Shown: positions 43,696 to 57,688, numbered from the stretch's first letter. The stretch is DNA of 64,000 nt from Corticium candelabrum (GCF_963422355.1 NC_085102.1:4797420-4861419), one strand, 5' to 3'. A program made the numbers and translations. The notes: generated by a model from the sequence alone, not told the origin.

Positions 43696-46000
43696 GTGAC
43701 AACTCAATAATCTGTTAACTCAAACAGCTCAGTCAATCAACTACCGGCAAAACCACATGTCCCGTATAATACCCAACTCCACAACACCCCCACAAACAAA
43801 TTAAACTACTCAAACAGTCTTATTTGTAAAGCTCTATTATACCCACTCCCCTAAACGTTCAGGTGGTTGTCCTTTAGTTCTTTTCTGGCTACGTCTAGGT
43901 AACCTCTCTGCCTCGATGGAATCATCATCCGAATCAGAATCAGAATCGGTCGCAATCGCGTTAGCAGCTGGAGAGGAATGACATGTTTTCGGAGACAAGG
44001 TTCTGCTCGACTAATGGTTCATGTGTACTGTTCTAGTAGTGCCTGTGAGAAACCTGACCATGTAGTATCTTTGTCCTAGAACTTTGAGAATTGTTGCTGG
44101 TTTCCAAAAACCTTTTCCTTTACTTTCTGGCTGACTAACAAAAACAGCTTCTTCTAATTGAAAGGGTTTCCTTTCATGAGACGTACGATCATGTCTTTTC
44201 TTTTGTCTTTCTTGACACTCTTGAACTTTGCGTTTCAGTAACTGCTTAGTCTGATCTTGATGGGCAGGTAATTCTGGCACTAGCATATTGAGAGAACATT
44301 GAATTTCCCTACCTAATAGAAGTTTGGATGGAGACTCCCCAGTAGTGTCATGTTCTGTACTCCTGTATACCATGAGAAAGTCAGTAACAACGTCTTGCAG
44401 ATTCGCTCCTAGTGTTTCTAATCCTTTTTGGACTACTCTCTTAAACGACTGAATGAATCTTTTTGCTTGTCCATTACTTTTAGGGTGGTAAGGAGGTGTT
44501 AAACTGTGAAAGATTCCTTGCTGATTACAGAAATCTTTAAACTCTTTCGCCACAAACGATTTGCTTTGGAATTCCAAAACTCGCAATTAGGTGTTTTAAT
44601 GACGATATTACTTGCTTTGTTCCGCTTGATCCAACTTGAAATTTAAAAACCTCTGGCCATTTTGAATGGGCATCGACAATTATGAGCCACATAAAATTCT
44701 TGAACGGCCACGGATGAAGAGGAACAGTTGGAAGACTATTTCTGTGTAAGGCACACGCATCGCAATTGCATACCATTTTATCAATATCACGGTCGATACC
44801 TGGCCACCAGATATATCGGCGAGCCAGTTTCCTCATGCGGGCGGAGCCCACATTAGCGCTATGCAACTGTAGCAGAAGCAATTGCCTAATGTCGGATGAT
44901 ACGACAACGCGCGTTGTTTCATCTCCATGCTTCAAAAGGCATCCATCAATAACTGAACGTTGATGTTTGCAAGAAGAATACGGTTTGACGCTTGCATTCG
45001 ATAATTTTGCTGGCCATCCTTCCTGAATAATGATTTCTTGTAAGACGGCATCTTTCCTAGCGTATTTCTGAAGCTGCTTGTAAACAAGGAGTCCATTGTT
45101 AACATTTTGGGTCTCTAGGCTGGCCACAAACTGCTCAGCTTCTTCGTCTTGTTGTCTAATTTGATCGAAAGTTTTATCATGTCCTCTAGGAAGACGTGAC
45201 AAGGCATCAGCGTTTCCATGACTGGATGAACTTCGATATTGTACTTGTACTGCGATAGCTGGAGAGCCCACCTAGTCAAACGACTACTGGTTCTAGTAGG
45301 AACTGATATCCTAGTAGCGTCAAAAATTGTGACCAGTGGTCTATGATCTGTTCTTAAGGTAAAATGACGTCCCAGAAGATAATGTCGAAATTTTGAATTT
45401 CATAAATAATTGACAAAGCTTCCTTCTCTATCTGAGAATAGTTTACTTCAGCTTTCGTTAGAGACTTGGAAGCATACTCGATTACTTGCTCTTGTCCCTC
45501 AGCGTTATGCTGAGATACACAAGCTCCTAGTCCTTTTTCACTAGCATCGCATGCTAGGAACAACGGTTGATCCTGATTGTACATTGCTAGAACTGGTAGT
45601 GAGGTAAGCTACTTCCGAATTGCGTTAAAAGAGCCTGCAACTTCACTGGACCAAACCCACGGCACATCTTTTCTCAACAGATAATTGAGTGGAACTGTAT
45701 GATCAGATAGCCTAGGGAAAAAATTGAGAAAAACAGGTAACCATTCCTAGAAATGAACGTAATTCAGTTTGATTTGTAGGAATCGGCATGTCTTGAATGG
45801 CTTTTATCTTTTCTTCCGAAGGCCGAATACCATCCTTGTCGATGACATGACCAAGATATTGTACCGATGACTGAAAGAATGAACATTTATCTTCCTTCAA
45901 ATGAAGGCCAAATACTAAAACTTGTTGAAAGAAAGATACAAGGCCTGGTATCTTCCTGCAGGAAACCTACGGTCTAGACAGCCACAGAAGCAGAGAATCG
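43696..46000 (-). mobile_element. Ty3/Gypsy LTR-retroelement fossil 1 (pol part)
   Basis: Minus-strand relic carrying, in order, part of reverse transcriptase, RNase H, integrase zinc-binding and core regions, and an integrase C-terminal region (about 44,010-45,900). It is broken, with roughly four or more interruptions. The gag end and clear LTRs are not seen. Long open stretches remain, so it is probably not very ancient. Confidence 0.8.
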
Positions 46001-46250
46001 GCAACGAGTTGTTCAGACGATTCCCCGTATGTACACAAAGTCTTACTCTCTCGAAGTAACTACTTTAGGTTTAACCATACCAAGTGCTCCTAACGCACTC
46101 AAAAGTCAGCGAGACATGATCTATGAGCTAATCTAAGAAGGGTTTCCTTCTGAGGTTGTATTGCCACAGTCGATACTTGCGTGATAACTTGGGGTCCCAG
46201 TTTGCTTTAGTCAATAAATCACAACTTGACACCATATGTCTCACAATCCT

Positions 46251-48422
46251 TGTAACAGACACGGGCGTGTCTGGTTAATTAAATAATACAATTAGGCTTG
46301 TATATGTGACTAGAACAGTTGTTGATTAGTAGTCTTCAGTAGCAGAGTCTAGTGAGCGTAAGCTGAACGTATAATATAGTACTGGTAACATCACATGGTG
46401 TCAGGACTGGGATGGAGAAACTACGCGCGCCTCAAGCTATTTCCTTCGGAGCAGCCGATCTCGCACACGAGTGGAGAAAATGGAGGAAGCAATTTGAGAT
46501 ATACTTCCAAGCGGCCGAACTCTCGAAGAAAGCTTAAAGCAACACAAGTCGCAATCCTACTTAACGTGGCAGGAACCGAAGCGCAGGAAATCTATGATGC
46601 GTTCGTCTTCACAGCAGGCGACGAAGGACCGGCGGTCGGAGATGTCTCGAACAAATTCGACGATTACTGCAATCCGCGCAAGAACGAGGTATTCGAGCGA
46701 CACCAGTTCTGAAGCCGAGATCAGCACGAAGACGAGACAATAGATCGGTGGCTCACCGAGCTTCGCACAAAGGCGGCCACATGCGGTTTTGGTGACCAGA
46801 AGGATGAGCTTACTCGCGACAAGATTGTATTTGGAGTCAGAGACGGTCGAGTCAAGGAACGACTTTTAAGAGAAGCAAATCTGACGTTGCAGTCTGCATT
46901 GGACATCTGCAGGGCCGCAGAGACAAGCACTTACCAAGCCAAAATGATGACTAGAGACGCCACGCGAGTAGAGATCGACTCGATGTCAAGAAGTTCGCAA
47001 CGTACTTGCCGGCCAATACCTGCCAAAGCAGCAGAAAAGGCATGGAAGGCGAAAAAGACCGCACCGTGCGAGTACTGTGGCGGCTATCACGCGCCTCGAC
47101 AATGTCCGGCATATGGTAAGACTTGTGCTAATTGTCATAAGTGCAATCAATTGTCAAAGGTTTGCCAGCAGGGAGCCAAATCCGGCTACAAGCGGTCAAA
47201 AGCGGTCAACAGCTTGAGCGAAGCTGCTGATACCCAAATTGACACTGACGATTCGGATGACAGTTTGCTTATGGGTGTTTTATCCATTGGGACAGTCGCG
47301 GTCAACGACGGCCGGACGGAGAAGCTGTCACTAGGGCCGACTACAATGAAATTGAAGTTAGATACCGGAGCCAGAGCAAATGTTCTGCCTTATCGAAGTT
47401 ACCGGAGAATCCTGCGAACGACAGGCGGCTCAAGGGCAATTAAGAAACCACGGACATCGACAAAGAGAGTGTTAGTGGGTATAGGAGGTGGCAAGATTCG
47501 TCCTAGAGGAATCACTACGATAGAGTGTACCGTCGAGTCACGACGAATCCAGGCTACGAACTGTCTTTCTTTCTACGTAACAGACGAAGATATCGCTATT
47601 CTTGGCAGTCAGGCGTGTCAGGAAATGAACTCAGTGAAGAAGATAGGCAGCCTTAAGCCAGCACACGGACAGACAGAAGCCCCTAACTCAAGCAGCAAGG
47701 AGGGTCTGATCGACAGGTACCACGATGTTTTCGAGGGGTCGGGATCCTACGAAAGATCTTACCTCATTCGACTGAAGGAAGATGCAGTACCCGTGATACA
47801 GCCAGCCAGGAAGTATCCCTACGCAAAGAGCCAGAGACTGGAACGAGCCCTACGTCGATTGCTAAGTCAAAGCGTAATAGCAGACGTAGAGGGACTGACA
47901 GAATGGGTACACAATCTAGTTGTCACAGAAAAGAAGAATGGCTCATTAAGGCCGTGTCTAGATCCAAGACCACTTAATAAGGCAATCAAACGTGAGCATC
48001 ACGCAATCCCCACAGCTGGAGATGTGCAAGCACGGCTGGCAGGCAAGAAGATATTTACTGTGATGGATATGAGAGACGCGTTCTGGCATGTTAAGTTGTC
48101 AGAACCATCGAGCTACCTGTGTACCTTTAGCACCCCATGGGGGCGGAAGCGTTTTCTACGCATGCCGTTTGGCCTGTCTTCGACCAGCGAGATATTGCAG
48201 CAACGAAATGACGATACATTTGGGGATATCGACAATGTCCACGTCATCGCAGATGATTTGATTATTGCAGAAAAAGATGAGCAAGAACACGACACGGCTC
48301 TTCTAGCAGTCATGGAGAGGGCAAGAGCCAAGAACGTAGAGTTCCGTAGGCACCTCGCGTTCGTGAGAAACACGTCCAACGGAGTTTTCAGACCGTCTAC
48401 TGAAACGCCGAGTCCTAGCTAG
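46251..48422 (+). mobile_element. Ty3/Gypsy LTR-retroelement fossil 2 (gag-protease-RT part)
   Basis: Plus-strand relic with gag, zinc-knuckle, aspartic protease and reverse-transcriptase regions in order. The part beyond reverse transcriptase is missing. A candidate 5' LTR remnant may lie at about 46,251-46,395. It is broken in a few places. It lies head to head with fossil 1 and is from a different lineage, since their shared regions read differently. Confidence 0.8.
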
Positions 48423-48550
48423 ACAACACGTATTTGTTGAAACCCTAGCTGTCATGGAAGTAAACATGCAAACTTCCTAGTAGTTTAGATTACGTATCTA
48501 GAGGCCCGGTATAGGTAGTCGTCGTTTTGCGATCGTGATCGAGACAATTG

Positions 48551-48872
48551 ACAGAGGCGGATCCAGACGGGGGCACTGGGGGCACGTGCCCCCTTCAGAA
48601 ACACGTCTTCTAATATATACACAGGATTATAACTATTCTTCTGGTGGCACCAGTTACTACCGCCATGGTAGAACGAAGCAATTCCGCTCTGGCGTATATC
48701 GAAACAGAATTACGCAGCATAATGAGCAACAGTCGCCTCAACGACTTGGTTTTGCTATTTGTTAGCTACTAGGGATATTCCGTTAGACTACGACGCAGTA
48801 GTTGATTTGTTTGTTTCCAAGCATCCAAGAAGAATGCTGCTTGTTAATCCTCTTGACTAGACATCGTATGAA
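48551..48872 (+). mobile_element. hAT transposon remnant
   Basis: A terminal sequence CAGAGGCGGATCCAGACGGG with a GGGGGCACGTGCCCCC palindrome is followed by a decayed transposase C-terminus: ERSNSALAYIETELRS then MSNSRLNDLVLL, and in a shifted frame RDIPLDYDAVVDLFVSKHPR. These match the hAT dimerisation region (ERSFSxLxxIKTxLRxxM). The catalytic core is missing. Confidence 0.6.
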
Positions 48873-49135
48873 AATGCGTACTACAGTTGTGAAATTACCT
48901 ACCCTCGTTTTCGTTAACTGTTGTCACTGAAAGTAGGTTGTCAGTATCTCATGCAGTGTTGGCATTGTTATACCGTTCAATACAGTTCGCAGTATTTGGC
49001 CTATGTTGTTATGTCATTGTTGGCATTGTAAGCGTCCGAATAGCGTTTGCAGCCTGCACGTTTATGGCGCTAAATTTCCTTACCAGAAAGGCTTTGCTGC
49101 AGTTTTACTTGTCTTCTGTAGTCCTAAACGAAGTA
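48873..49135. other. Unassigned sequence
   Basis: Contains two similar half-repeats around GGCATTGTTATACCGTTCAA and GGCATTGTAAGCGTCCGAAT, and a hydrophobic 82-codon frame without family resemblance. I see no supportable gene. Confidence 0.3.
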
Positions 49136-49794
49136 AGATCACATGTACTTATCTTTGCATTTTTGTGTGTATCTATGCTTCTCTGACTAGACAAGTGTCT
49201 GCTAAGAATGATTGTTGTAACAGCTGCTTGTTGTGTAGGATTGCTGCATACAGTATGATGTGCTGCTAGATGGAAATTTTGTTATAAACATACACAGTTT
49301 GTGAGCAGAAATGTGGTTTGCTGTCTACAGTTAACAACAATATTTACCGGTGTAGCAATAGATAAATTGTTATATGTTAGATCACGTGTAGTTACATTTA
49401 ATTAATTTAAGGATTAACTGTTATACATAGTAACCAAAAAAATATTTATAATAAAAATAAAATTTGATTAATTGATTATATATTTATTACAATTTAAATA
49501 ATCAATAATATTAGTTAGTTATTTATTAATTGTATACTTACCTTTTAGTAGTTTTGTTTGTAATTAACACTTATTCTCAGATTTCTATTTACCTGCTCAC
49601 AACATAATAAATAATCAACATAACAAATACTATATATAATCCGGGAATTGTACTTATCCGGGCATTCTACAAGTTTTATAACCCGTACTGCTAACCCGGC
49701 TCGTTAATTAACTGTCTTTAGCATTTGTGACCGTCTTCCTCTGCCTTTCGTCATTATATCAAAAAGCAATCAAGTAAACAACAAAACTTGGGAA
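49136..49794. repeat. Orphan collagen-D8C 3' flank (unit 4)
   Basis: Starts inside the collagen-D8C 3' UTR (ACATGTACTTATCTTTG..., with AATAAA preserved) and follows the same spacer to just before where the GOSR2 exon would be. Neither the collagen coding sequence nor the GOSR2 exon is present. Confidence 0.8.
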
Positions 49795-49890
49795 TTTCGG
49801 TTCACTGTCGTCACTAATTTTTGCCGCTTTCCCGCCATGATAGGTCACAAGCTGTTTGAATACCTGACTGTAACGCATGCTACCCGACAT
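49795..49890 (-). pseudogene. SAP30BP first exon, unit 4
   Basis: Minus-strand ATG at 49,890: MSGSMRYSQVFKQLVTYHGG then KAAKISDDSEPK. It is joined directly to GOSR2-flank sequence and shortened inside the acidic stretch (the SDEEDAN segment is missing). Confidence 0.6.
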
Positions 49891-50207
49891 ATCGACAAGA
49901 ACATTTGTATACGGGCACCTGACAAGTCTAGCGTGAGAGTCTGAGGACAAGGACGCGCGCGTTATAGGATTCTGGCCGTGTTTAGACGCATGTACGCAAA
50001 GTGCAACAATCAAGTAAAGCAACGTTGATAAACATAAACATGCTGTTACCGACTACACACACTTACAAACGCAAAAGACAGACTGTGTGCAGACTTCAGA
50101 CTGTTATGGACAAATCACTGGAAGTTTACATCAGAATAACGTTGAATTCAACCACCGAATGCAAACGCACACTTTCACAACTAAAGTCTAATGATTTCAG
50201 AACGTTG
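49891..50207. other. Intergenic, end of the duplicated region
   Basis: SAP30BP upstream sequence fades into unique sequence. The clusterin-like gene's 3' end follows. No other gene. Confidence 0.45.
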
Positions 50208-50450
50208 TCAGCCACTGTTGCAGGCGCTATTCTGCGTCAGTTTCATCTTGTACCATGCAACAGCTTCAGCTGCTATTTTCTTCACACCCACGTTGGTGAT
50301 TGGATTGAATCCTTCCAGGAATACGATGTTGCCTTTGTAGCGATGGTCGCCAGAACCGATATCGACGGCAACAGTCACATTTAGGTATTTCCTCGTCAGC
50401 TGATCGTAATAAGCATTTACCTAGAAATGTAAAACTTGCTGTTGTGTGTG

Positions 50451-50520
<70 letters not shown>

Positions 50521-50774
50521 CACAAAGTCAAACCTTCGTGATGTCATACCAGCCCTTTGATTGTTTGAACTTGTAGTGTTCTTTCAACATTATTCCCCAA
50601 CAGAAGGCGCGCTTACGCTCATCAAGCAGTTTCTCATAACGCTTTTTTGTTAGAGTGTATGCAACGTTAGCCCTTTTATACGCTTCGTGAATCCATTCGT
50701 AAGATTGAAGTAGAAGGTCAAGAGTCTCTTCAACCGATGCAAGACTCTGACACACTAAACAGGAAATACAATGT

Positions 50775-50853
<79 letters not shown>

Positions 50854-52191
50854 CCTTGTTTCGGATCACACTGTTTCTTGCACACATCATGGTACTGATA
50901 TCCTTTGCAAGCCTCGGTAGGATTTCTCTTCAGTTCATGGCAAGACGGTTCTCGAACGCTCATCCTGTGCTTGTAAACGTCTGTATGAACATAACGTTGA
51001 CGCCGTTCTAGATCCTGTTCCTCTGCAATGCTCCTCTTCTTGTACCTACTCCAATCTCTGACGTCAGGTCTCCTCCTTCTTACATTATATCTAAAATCAT
51101 GAAGTCTATCTCTTCCATCTATCTCTCCAACTACGTCACCTCCGCCTACAATGACGTCATCCAGAAACTCGTACTCGTCCATACTGTCGGTGACATCATT
51201 GACTGCAATGTCGTCGGTTAGATCTCCGAGTGAGTACCCCGGATAGTCGAGGTCACCAAAGTCATCGACCGCGTCCACAACAAACTCTTCCAGTTTCTCA
51301 CCAAAGTTTTCACCATTAATGTCGTCACTCTCGTCTCCAAGCGTTTCGATAGCATCGAGGACGTTGTCCGACAACATTTCTTCTGTTCTTTCGACATCGC
51401 GACCGACCGTGTCCAACCAATCGTTTGATAGGGATTTCGCAATGCCGTCGATCACTACATCCGGTTCTCTAGCCGCCAAGTGGCCTGAACTGTCGACTAA
51501 CTTTTCTGCTATAAAGTTTATCGTATTTTCCACATCAAAGTCTCTAAAACTATCGCCAGCGTCAAAGGCATCGTCATCAACGTGCACGTTTCTCATAGAG
51601 GGAAATGGTAAGTCTGTTGAGCGACACCAATGACGCTCAATAGAACAACGTGGAAAGTAGAGCGGGCATGAGCAAAGGTTGACGAACCGCCTCAAAACTA
51701 AGGTAATGCCACCTCTAACTGGGCGTCTACAAATGTCTCTCTCCCTTCTAGCGCACGCACTAGCGACGCACGGCGTACACAGATTCTTGACAGTTGTATT
51801 ACATTCCTTCTGCAGTATTTCTCTTCGTCTCGTTACTTCGGTAACTTTTTGCTTTCGTTCAACTAGCTGTCGTTCTTTCTTGTCGATTTTGTCACCGACT
51901 TCCGTCAGTCTTGCCGCCTTGACGGTCGCAAATTTTTGCAAGGCGGTGCGACCGTTCCTGAAACGAGGAAGGATGTGGTGCATGAGTCCTCCTCGAACCA
52001 TGGCTAGAACACACAGGCCATGATAGTCTAAATACCACAGACTGACGCAAAAATATTATTAAAAAACCTTTCGTAGTTCTCGATCCGACCGGAAACTCAA
52101 TTCTTTTCACCCGGTGACCACTGGCTGTTAGTATGACTAGCAGACTGCAAATCAAGAGAAATTTGCGTGGGATTAGTGTTGTAGATGTCAT
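50208..52191 (-). CDS. Clusterin-like secreted protein (568 aa, four exons)
   Basis: Exons 52,068-52,191, 50,855-52,003, 50,534-50,754 and 50,208-50,420 join in phase. Exon 1 encodes a signal peptide (LLICSLLVILTASG). Then: a charged coiled coil (about 65-105); cysteines 109, 117, 120, 125 and 133; a long acidic D/E-rich middle; a furin-type site RYKKR|S at 365/366; cysteines 396, 407, 416, 420 and 426; a second helical region (about 428-490); and a short beta-like C-terminus (VTVAVDIG...). Human clusterin has two five-cysteine clusters, the first spaced 11-3-5-8 (here 8-3-5-8), with the alpha/beta furin cut between them and helices on both sides. The layout therefore matches the secreted heterodimeric chaperone. 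The sequence is very diverged, and extra cysteines follow cluster 1 (CSCPLYFPRC). Introns 2 and 3 are largely (GT)n. Confidence 0.8.
50438..50517. repeat. (GT)n microsatellite in clusterin-like intron 3
   Basis: GT tract filling most of a 113-bp intron. Confidence 0.95.
50776..50852. repeat. (AC)n microsatellite in clusterin-like intron 2
   Basis: The tract starts three bases inside the donor and occupies most of a 99-bp intron. Confidence 0.95.
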
Positions 52192-52874
52192 GCTCGGTCG
52201 GCAGTGCTTTCCACGTCTGTTTCACGCTAATGTGTTGACGTACACTATGACGGTATCTGTTTGGGTGCCGACTTTGATCGCTATTTGCGATACTAGGCAT
52301 GCGCACTTCGTTAAGATGCGCACCACTGTACAGTTGTGTATGCATTAATTAGATCAATACACTAGCATCGGTGCTAGTAAAGGAAACATGCGACACGCCG
52401 AAAGTAATAACTTATGGTAAACTAATCAAGACCAAATCCTTTCTGGAAGAGATCCCCTCTAGTATGTACCACCTATTCTCGCTTGCAGACGCAGGGAGGA
52501 CAAAATCCTGTCTTGGCGTAGCCAGACCGCTCCTGTTTTGCGCCAAAGGTCTGGCTACGCGAGACTATACAGAGCCATAGATTCTCTGTCAACAAGCGAC
52601 CACTTTGTCTTTAGCAAATAGATGTAAATAAATACAAGCGAGCTGACTGATGTCTTTAGTAGCAAATGCATGTAAAACATTAGCTCATCTGCCCAACTCA
52701 ATGCAGCTATAATATCAACAAATTACATCAAAATTCAAATAAATCTAGAATCTCATAAAAACTGATATCAAGCTGCCAAGGACAATCAAGACAACTGTAA
52801 GTCATACAGTACAACATCTAAGTCAATCATAGTTACAAACCTACCTTTTCATCAAACGAACAGCACGAGTCACT
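52192..52874. other. Intergenic between clusterin-like and HPGD-like genes
   Basis: Presumed clusterin-like promoter and HPGD-like 3' region. The only structure seen is the inverted repeat at 52,511. Confidence 0.5.
52511..52567. repeat. Short foldback element
   Basis: Arms GCGTAGCCAGACC and GGTCTGGCTACGC separated by about 22 bp. A perfect 13-bp stem, probably a MITE remnant. Confidence 0.6.
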
Positions 52875-53630
52875 TCAGAGCTTTGCGGCCTCATACCTAA
52901 ACCTCTCATAACGTAATCCATGTTTCATCGTCACAGTGAGCACTTCCCCACTCTTGTCTTCATCCCTAATCAGCTGCAACAGACCCCGAGTCACCTCATC
53001 GATACTAAGAACGCCAGTTACTTCCAACATTTTGTCAAAATCCGGGTTCTTTCTACCCTCCACAACCATCGGAGTATCGGTAAAAGATGGACACAGAGAG
53101 TTGACTCGAACACCATCAGAGTCGACCAATCTAAACAAACTCCTAGTGAATCCAATCACTCCATGTTTCGAAGCACTGTAAGTTGGTTCAAACGACATCG
53201 GAACGAGGCCACCAAAAGAAGCCGTGTTTACAACCAGACCACCGTGACCACCACGTTGCGTGCTCATATACTCGAGCGCCAAGAACGTTCCATGGATCAC
53301 AGCATTCAAGTTGATATCAATCGTCTTGTGCCAGTCTGCTCGTGAACTCACTCCAGCGTTGTTACACACTACGTCTAGACGACCGAAGTGGTCGAAAGCC
53401 TTTTTGAAAGCGGACGCCAGTTGAGAGCCATCGGATACGTCACACTGAGTGAATATTGCCGTTTCCCGCCCAAACGTGTCTTGAAGGATTCGCACCTGTT
53501 TGTTGCCTTCCCAACGGTTCACGTCTATCATGCTCACTCCATAGCCTTTCTCAAGTAGTGCACGAGAGAACGAGAGGCCAAGACCGGACGCAGCACCGGT
53601 AATAAGAGCGGCCCGACCAACGACAGACAT
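52875..53630 (-). CDS. 15-hydroxyprostaglandin dehydrogenase-like SDR (251 aa)
   Basis: Intronless classical short-chain dehydrogenase. Cofactor motif TGAASGLG (11-18), D36 after the second strand (favouring NAD over NADP), NNAG (90-93), and catalytic S138, Y151 and K155 (YSASK), the same numbers as in human 15-PGDH. FTQCDVSD, HFGRLDVVCNNAGV, YMSTQRGGHGG and HGVIGFTRS also follow human HPGD closely. Expected to oxidise a hydroxy-lipid such as a 15-hydroxy eicosanoid in the cytosol, but the substrate cannot be read from sequence. The ATG (MSVVGRAALITG) sits where the family normally starts. The lack of introns could be ancestral or reflect retroposition. No damage seen. Confidence 0.92.
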   Translation of the reverse strand: MSVVGRAALITGAASGLGLSFSRALLEKGYGVSMIDVNRWEGNKQVRILQDTFGRETAIFTQCDVSDGSQLASAFKKAFDHFGRLDVVCNNAGVSSRADWHKTIDINLNAVIHGTFLALEYMSTQRGGHGGLVVNTASFGGLVPMSFEPTYSASKHGVIGFTRSLFRLVDSDGVRVNSLCPSFTDTPMVVEGRKNPDFDKMLEVTGVLSIDEVTRGLLQLIRDEDKSGEVLTVTMKHGLRYERFRYEAAKL

Positions 53631-54060
53631 TATGAGTGTGGACTTCCTCGGAGTCTGTTCACGCAGACGCGCCGGTTTAGATAAATATTAACCCTAATGT
53701 AGCCCCGGGCCCTTATTTTTAAAAACTCTAGCCATCACTATATGTCTGAATGACCGCCCAGGGGTCGTCATTCGAGCAGAGGTGGTTGTTGTATGGTATT
53801 TGTACATGTGCAAACCATGGCTGGCAAATTAAATTCATAATTAAATAAAGCAACGAAGTAGACTGATAATGCATGTTGACAACATTCACATCAAAGCACG
53901 TATAGCACCTGTGCTGTTCATGCACCAGTTTACACTCTAAAGAATAATATTTTTTAATTATTAATTAATTAAGACTGGAGGTAGATGCTACAGAGTCTAG
54001 TTAGCTACACAAGTTACACTAGAGAATGTCGGTTAGGGAGGCGCTTGTTCGGATAGGAGC
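53631..54060. other. Intergenic, no gene seen
   Basis: HPGD-like 5' flank and AT-rich sequence. Confidence 0.5.
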
Positions 54061-54077
54061 TTAATTAAACATTTTGA

Positions 54078-54125
54078 CACACGCACGCACGCACACACAC
54101 ACACACACAAATACACACGCACACA

Positions 54126-54190
<65 letters not shown>

Positions 54191-54221
54191 GCACGCACGC
54201 ACACACACGCGCGCGCGCGTG

Positions 54222-54253
<32 letters not shown>

Positions 54254-54279
54254 CGCACACACACGCACGCGCGTGCACA

Positions 54280-54343
<64 letters not shown>
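54078..54343. repeat. Compound (AC)n/(CG) microsatellite
   Basis: About 265 bp of AC with alternating CG blocks (for example CGCGCGCGCG), a sequence prone to Z-DNA. Confidence 0.95.
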
Positions 54344-54345
<2 letters not shown>

Positions 54346-54590
54346 AACTGTAACATCCAAAACAAAATGTTGTAAAACATTAATAAATTATTATTTAATT
54401 AATATATTAGTAACATATTACAACTCTAACACCACTTGGTATTTCTCACCCAAAGCATAGAAGCTTTGCAACATTTCAAACAAATATTTGCAATTTATGA
54501 ACTCAATAATTTATTCCGTGTAATCGTTGCATGTCAACTGTTGTGACAACTGATACACAGTATATGTACTTGATACTTTTAATTAATTAA
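54344..54590. other. AT-rich 3' flank of the PCGF-like gene
   Basis: No gene. It contains TAATTAATTAATTATTGATT-type sequence. Confidence 0.5.
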
Positions 54591-56896
<2,306 letters not shown>

Positions 56897-57183
56897 TTTC
56901 TACTCCACTGCCAACAAATGAACTAGTTAGTCTCATCCGGGCTATGCGAAGTGACACGATGACACGCAAGTAGGAAGTTGACACCTGACTGGTCGTGTAG
57001 TCCTCAACACTCGCTTGTCTAAACGTAAAATGATATGACGACTACATTTGGCAAACAACTAAAGCTAGAGATGTACCTGCCGGCTACTCGTTAGTACCAC
57101 GTGACATGTACGCGAAGCAGGAGGCGGATGTCACATTGCGATTGCGTGTTGACGCTAACGAGCTCCTCTATCTACAGTGTATA
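56897..57183. other. PCGF-like promoter side, no other gene
   Basis: Unique sequence upstream of the ATG. Nothing else is recognised. Confidence 0.45.
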
Positions 57184-57225
57184 CTAGCTGCATTGCCCGG
57201 TCTTCGCCCGTTTAGAATATTACTT
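57184..57225 (-). mobile_element. Helitron-like 3' terminus
   Basis: Minus strand ends CGGGCGAAGACCGGGCAATG then CAGCTAG next to a T. It resembles the 3' ends at 27,081 and 40,402, with a decayed hairpin. The 5' end was not found. Confidence 0.4.
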
Positions 57226-57688
57226 ACATGCATGCAGTATCGAAATGCAGGCATAACTGCGTAGGAACACGCAACCTCGCCGAAAGGGGACGTCCTATCT
57301 ATTGAAACTAACATCGGTAATTACTTTTCATTCAACTTAACTCAAAACTCGTCTGGGAAATTTGAGTAACAATGGGCCAAATGTGAGAAAGTAAAGTCTA
57401 GTAGGCGAGGAAATATCTAGAGATGATATCTCTCTCTCTAGATCATAGTTATCTAGAGTAGATGCCAGCTAGCTGTACGTATCTAGCTAGAGTTTTAGCT
57501 TAGCTAGTAGTATGCAGCTAGCTTACCCTAACCTTAACCCTAACCGTAACCGTAACCCAACAACCAAGCATTTTTAGATAGCTAGCTAGTCGATTAGAGC
57601 CATATATACTACATACACGTAATACTACACTATAATGTGATGAGCTAATACTAAAAAATTATTTTAAAATTAATTGATTATTACTAAT
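57226..57688. other. No gene; CTAG-rich low complexity and telomere-like motif
   Basis: Runs of TAGCTAG and, at about 57,523-57,562, a short degenerate CCCTAA-like array (CCTAACCTTAACCCTAACCG). Confidence 0.5.

Noticed and set aside
48938-49186. Hydrophobic 82-codon frame as a membrane protein gene
   Set aside because: Runs into the collagen 3' UTR copy, has no family resemblance and no splice context.
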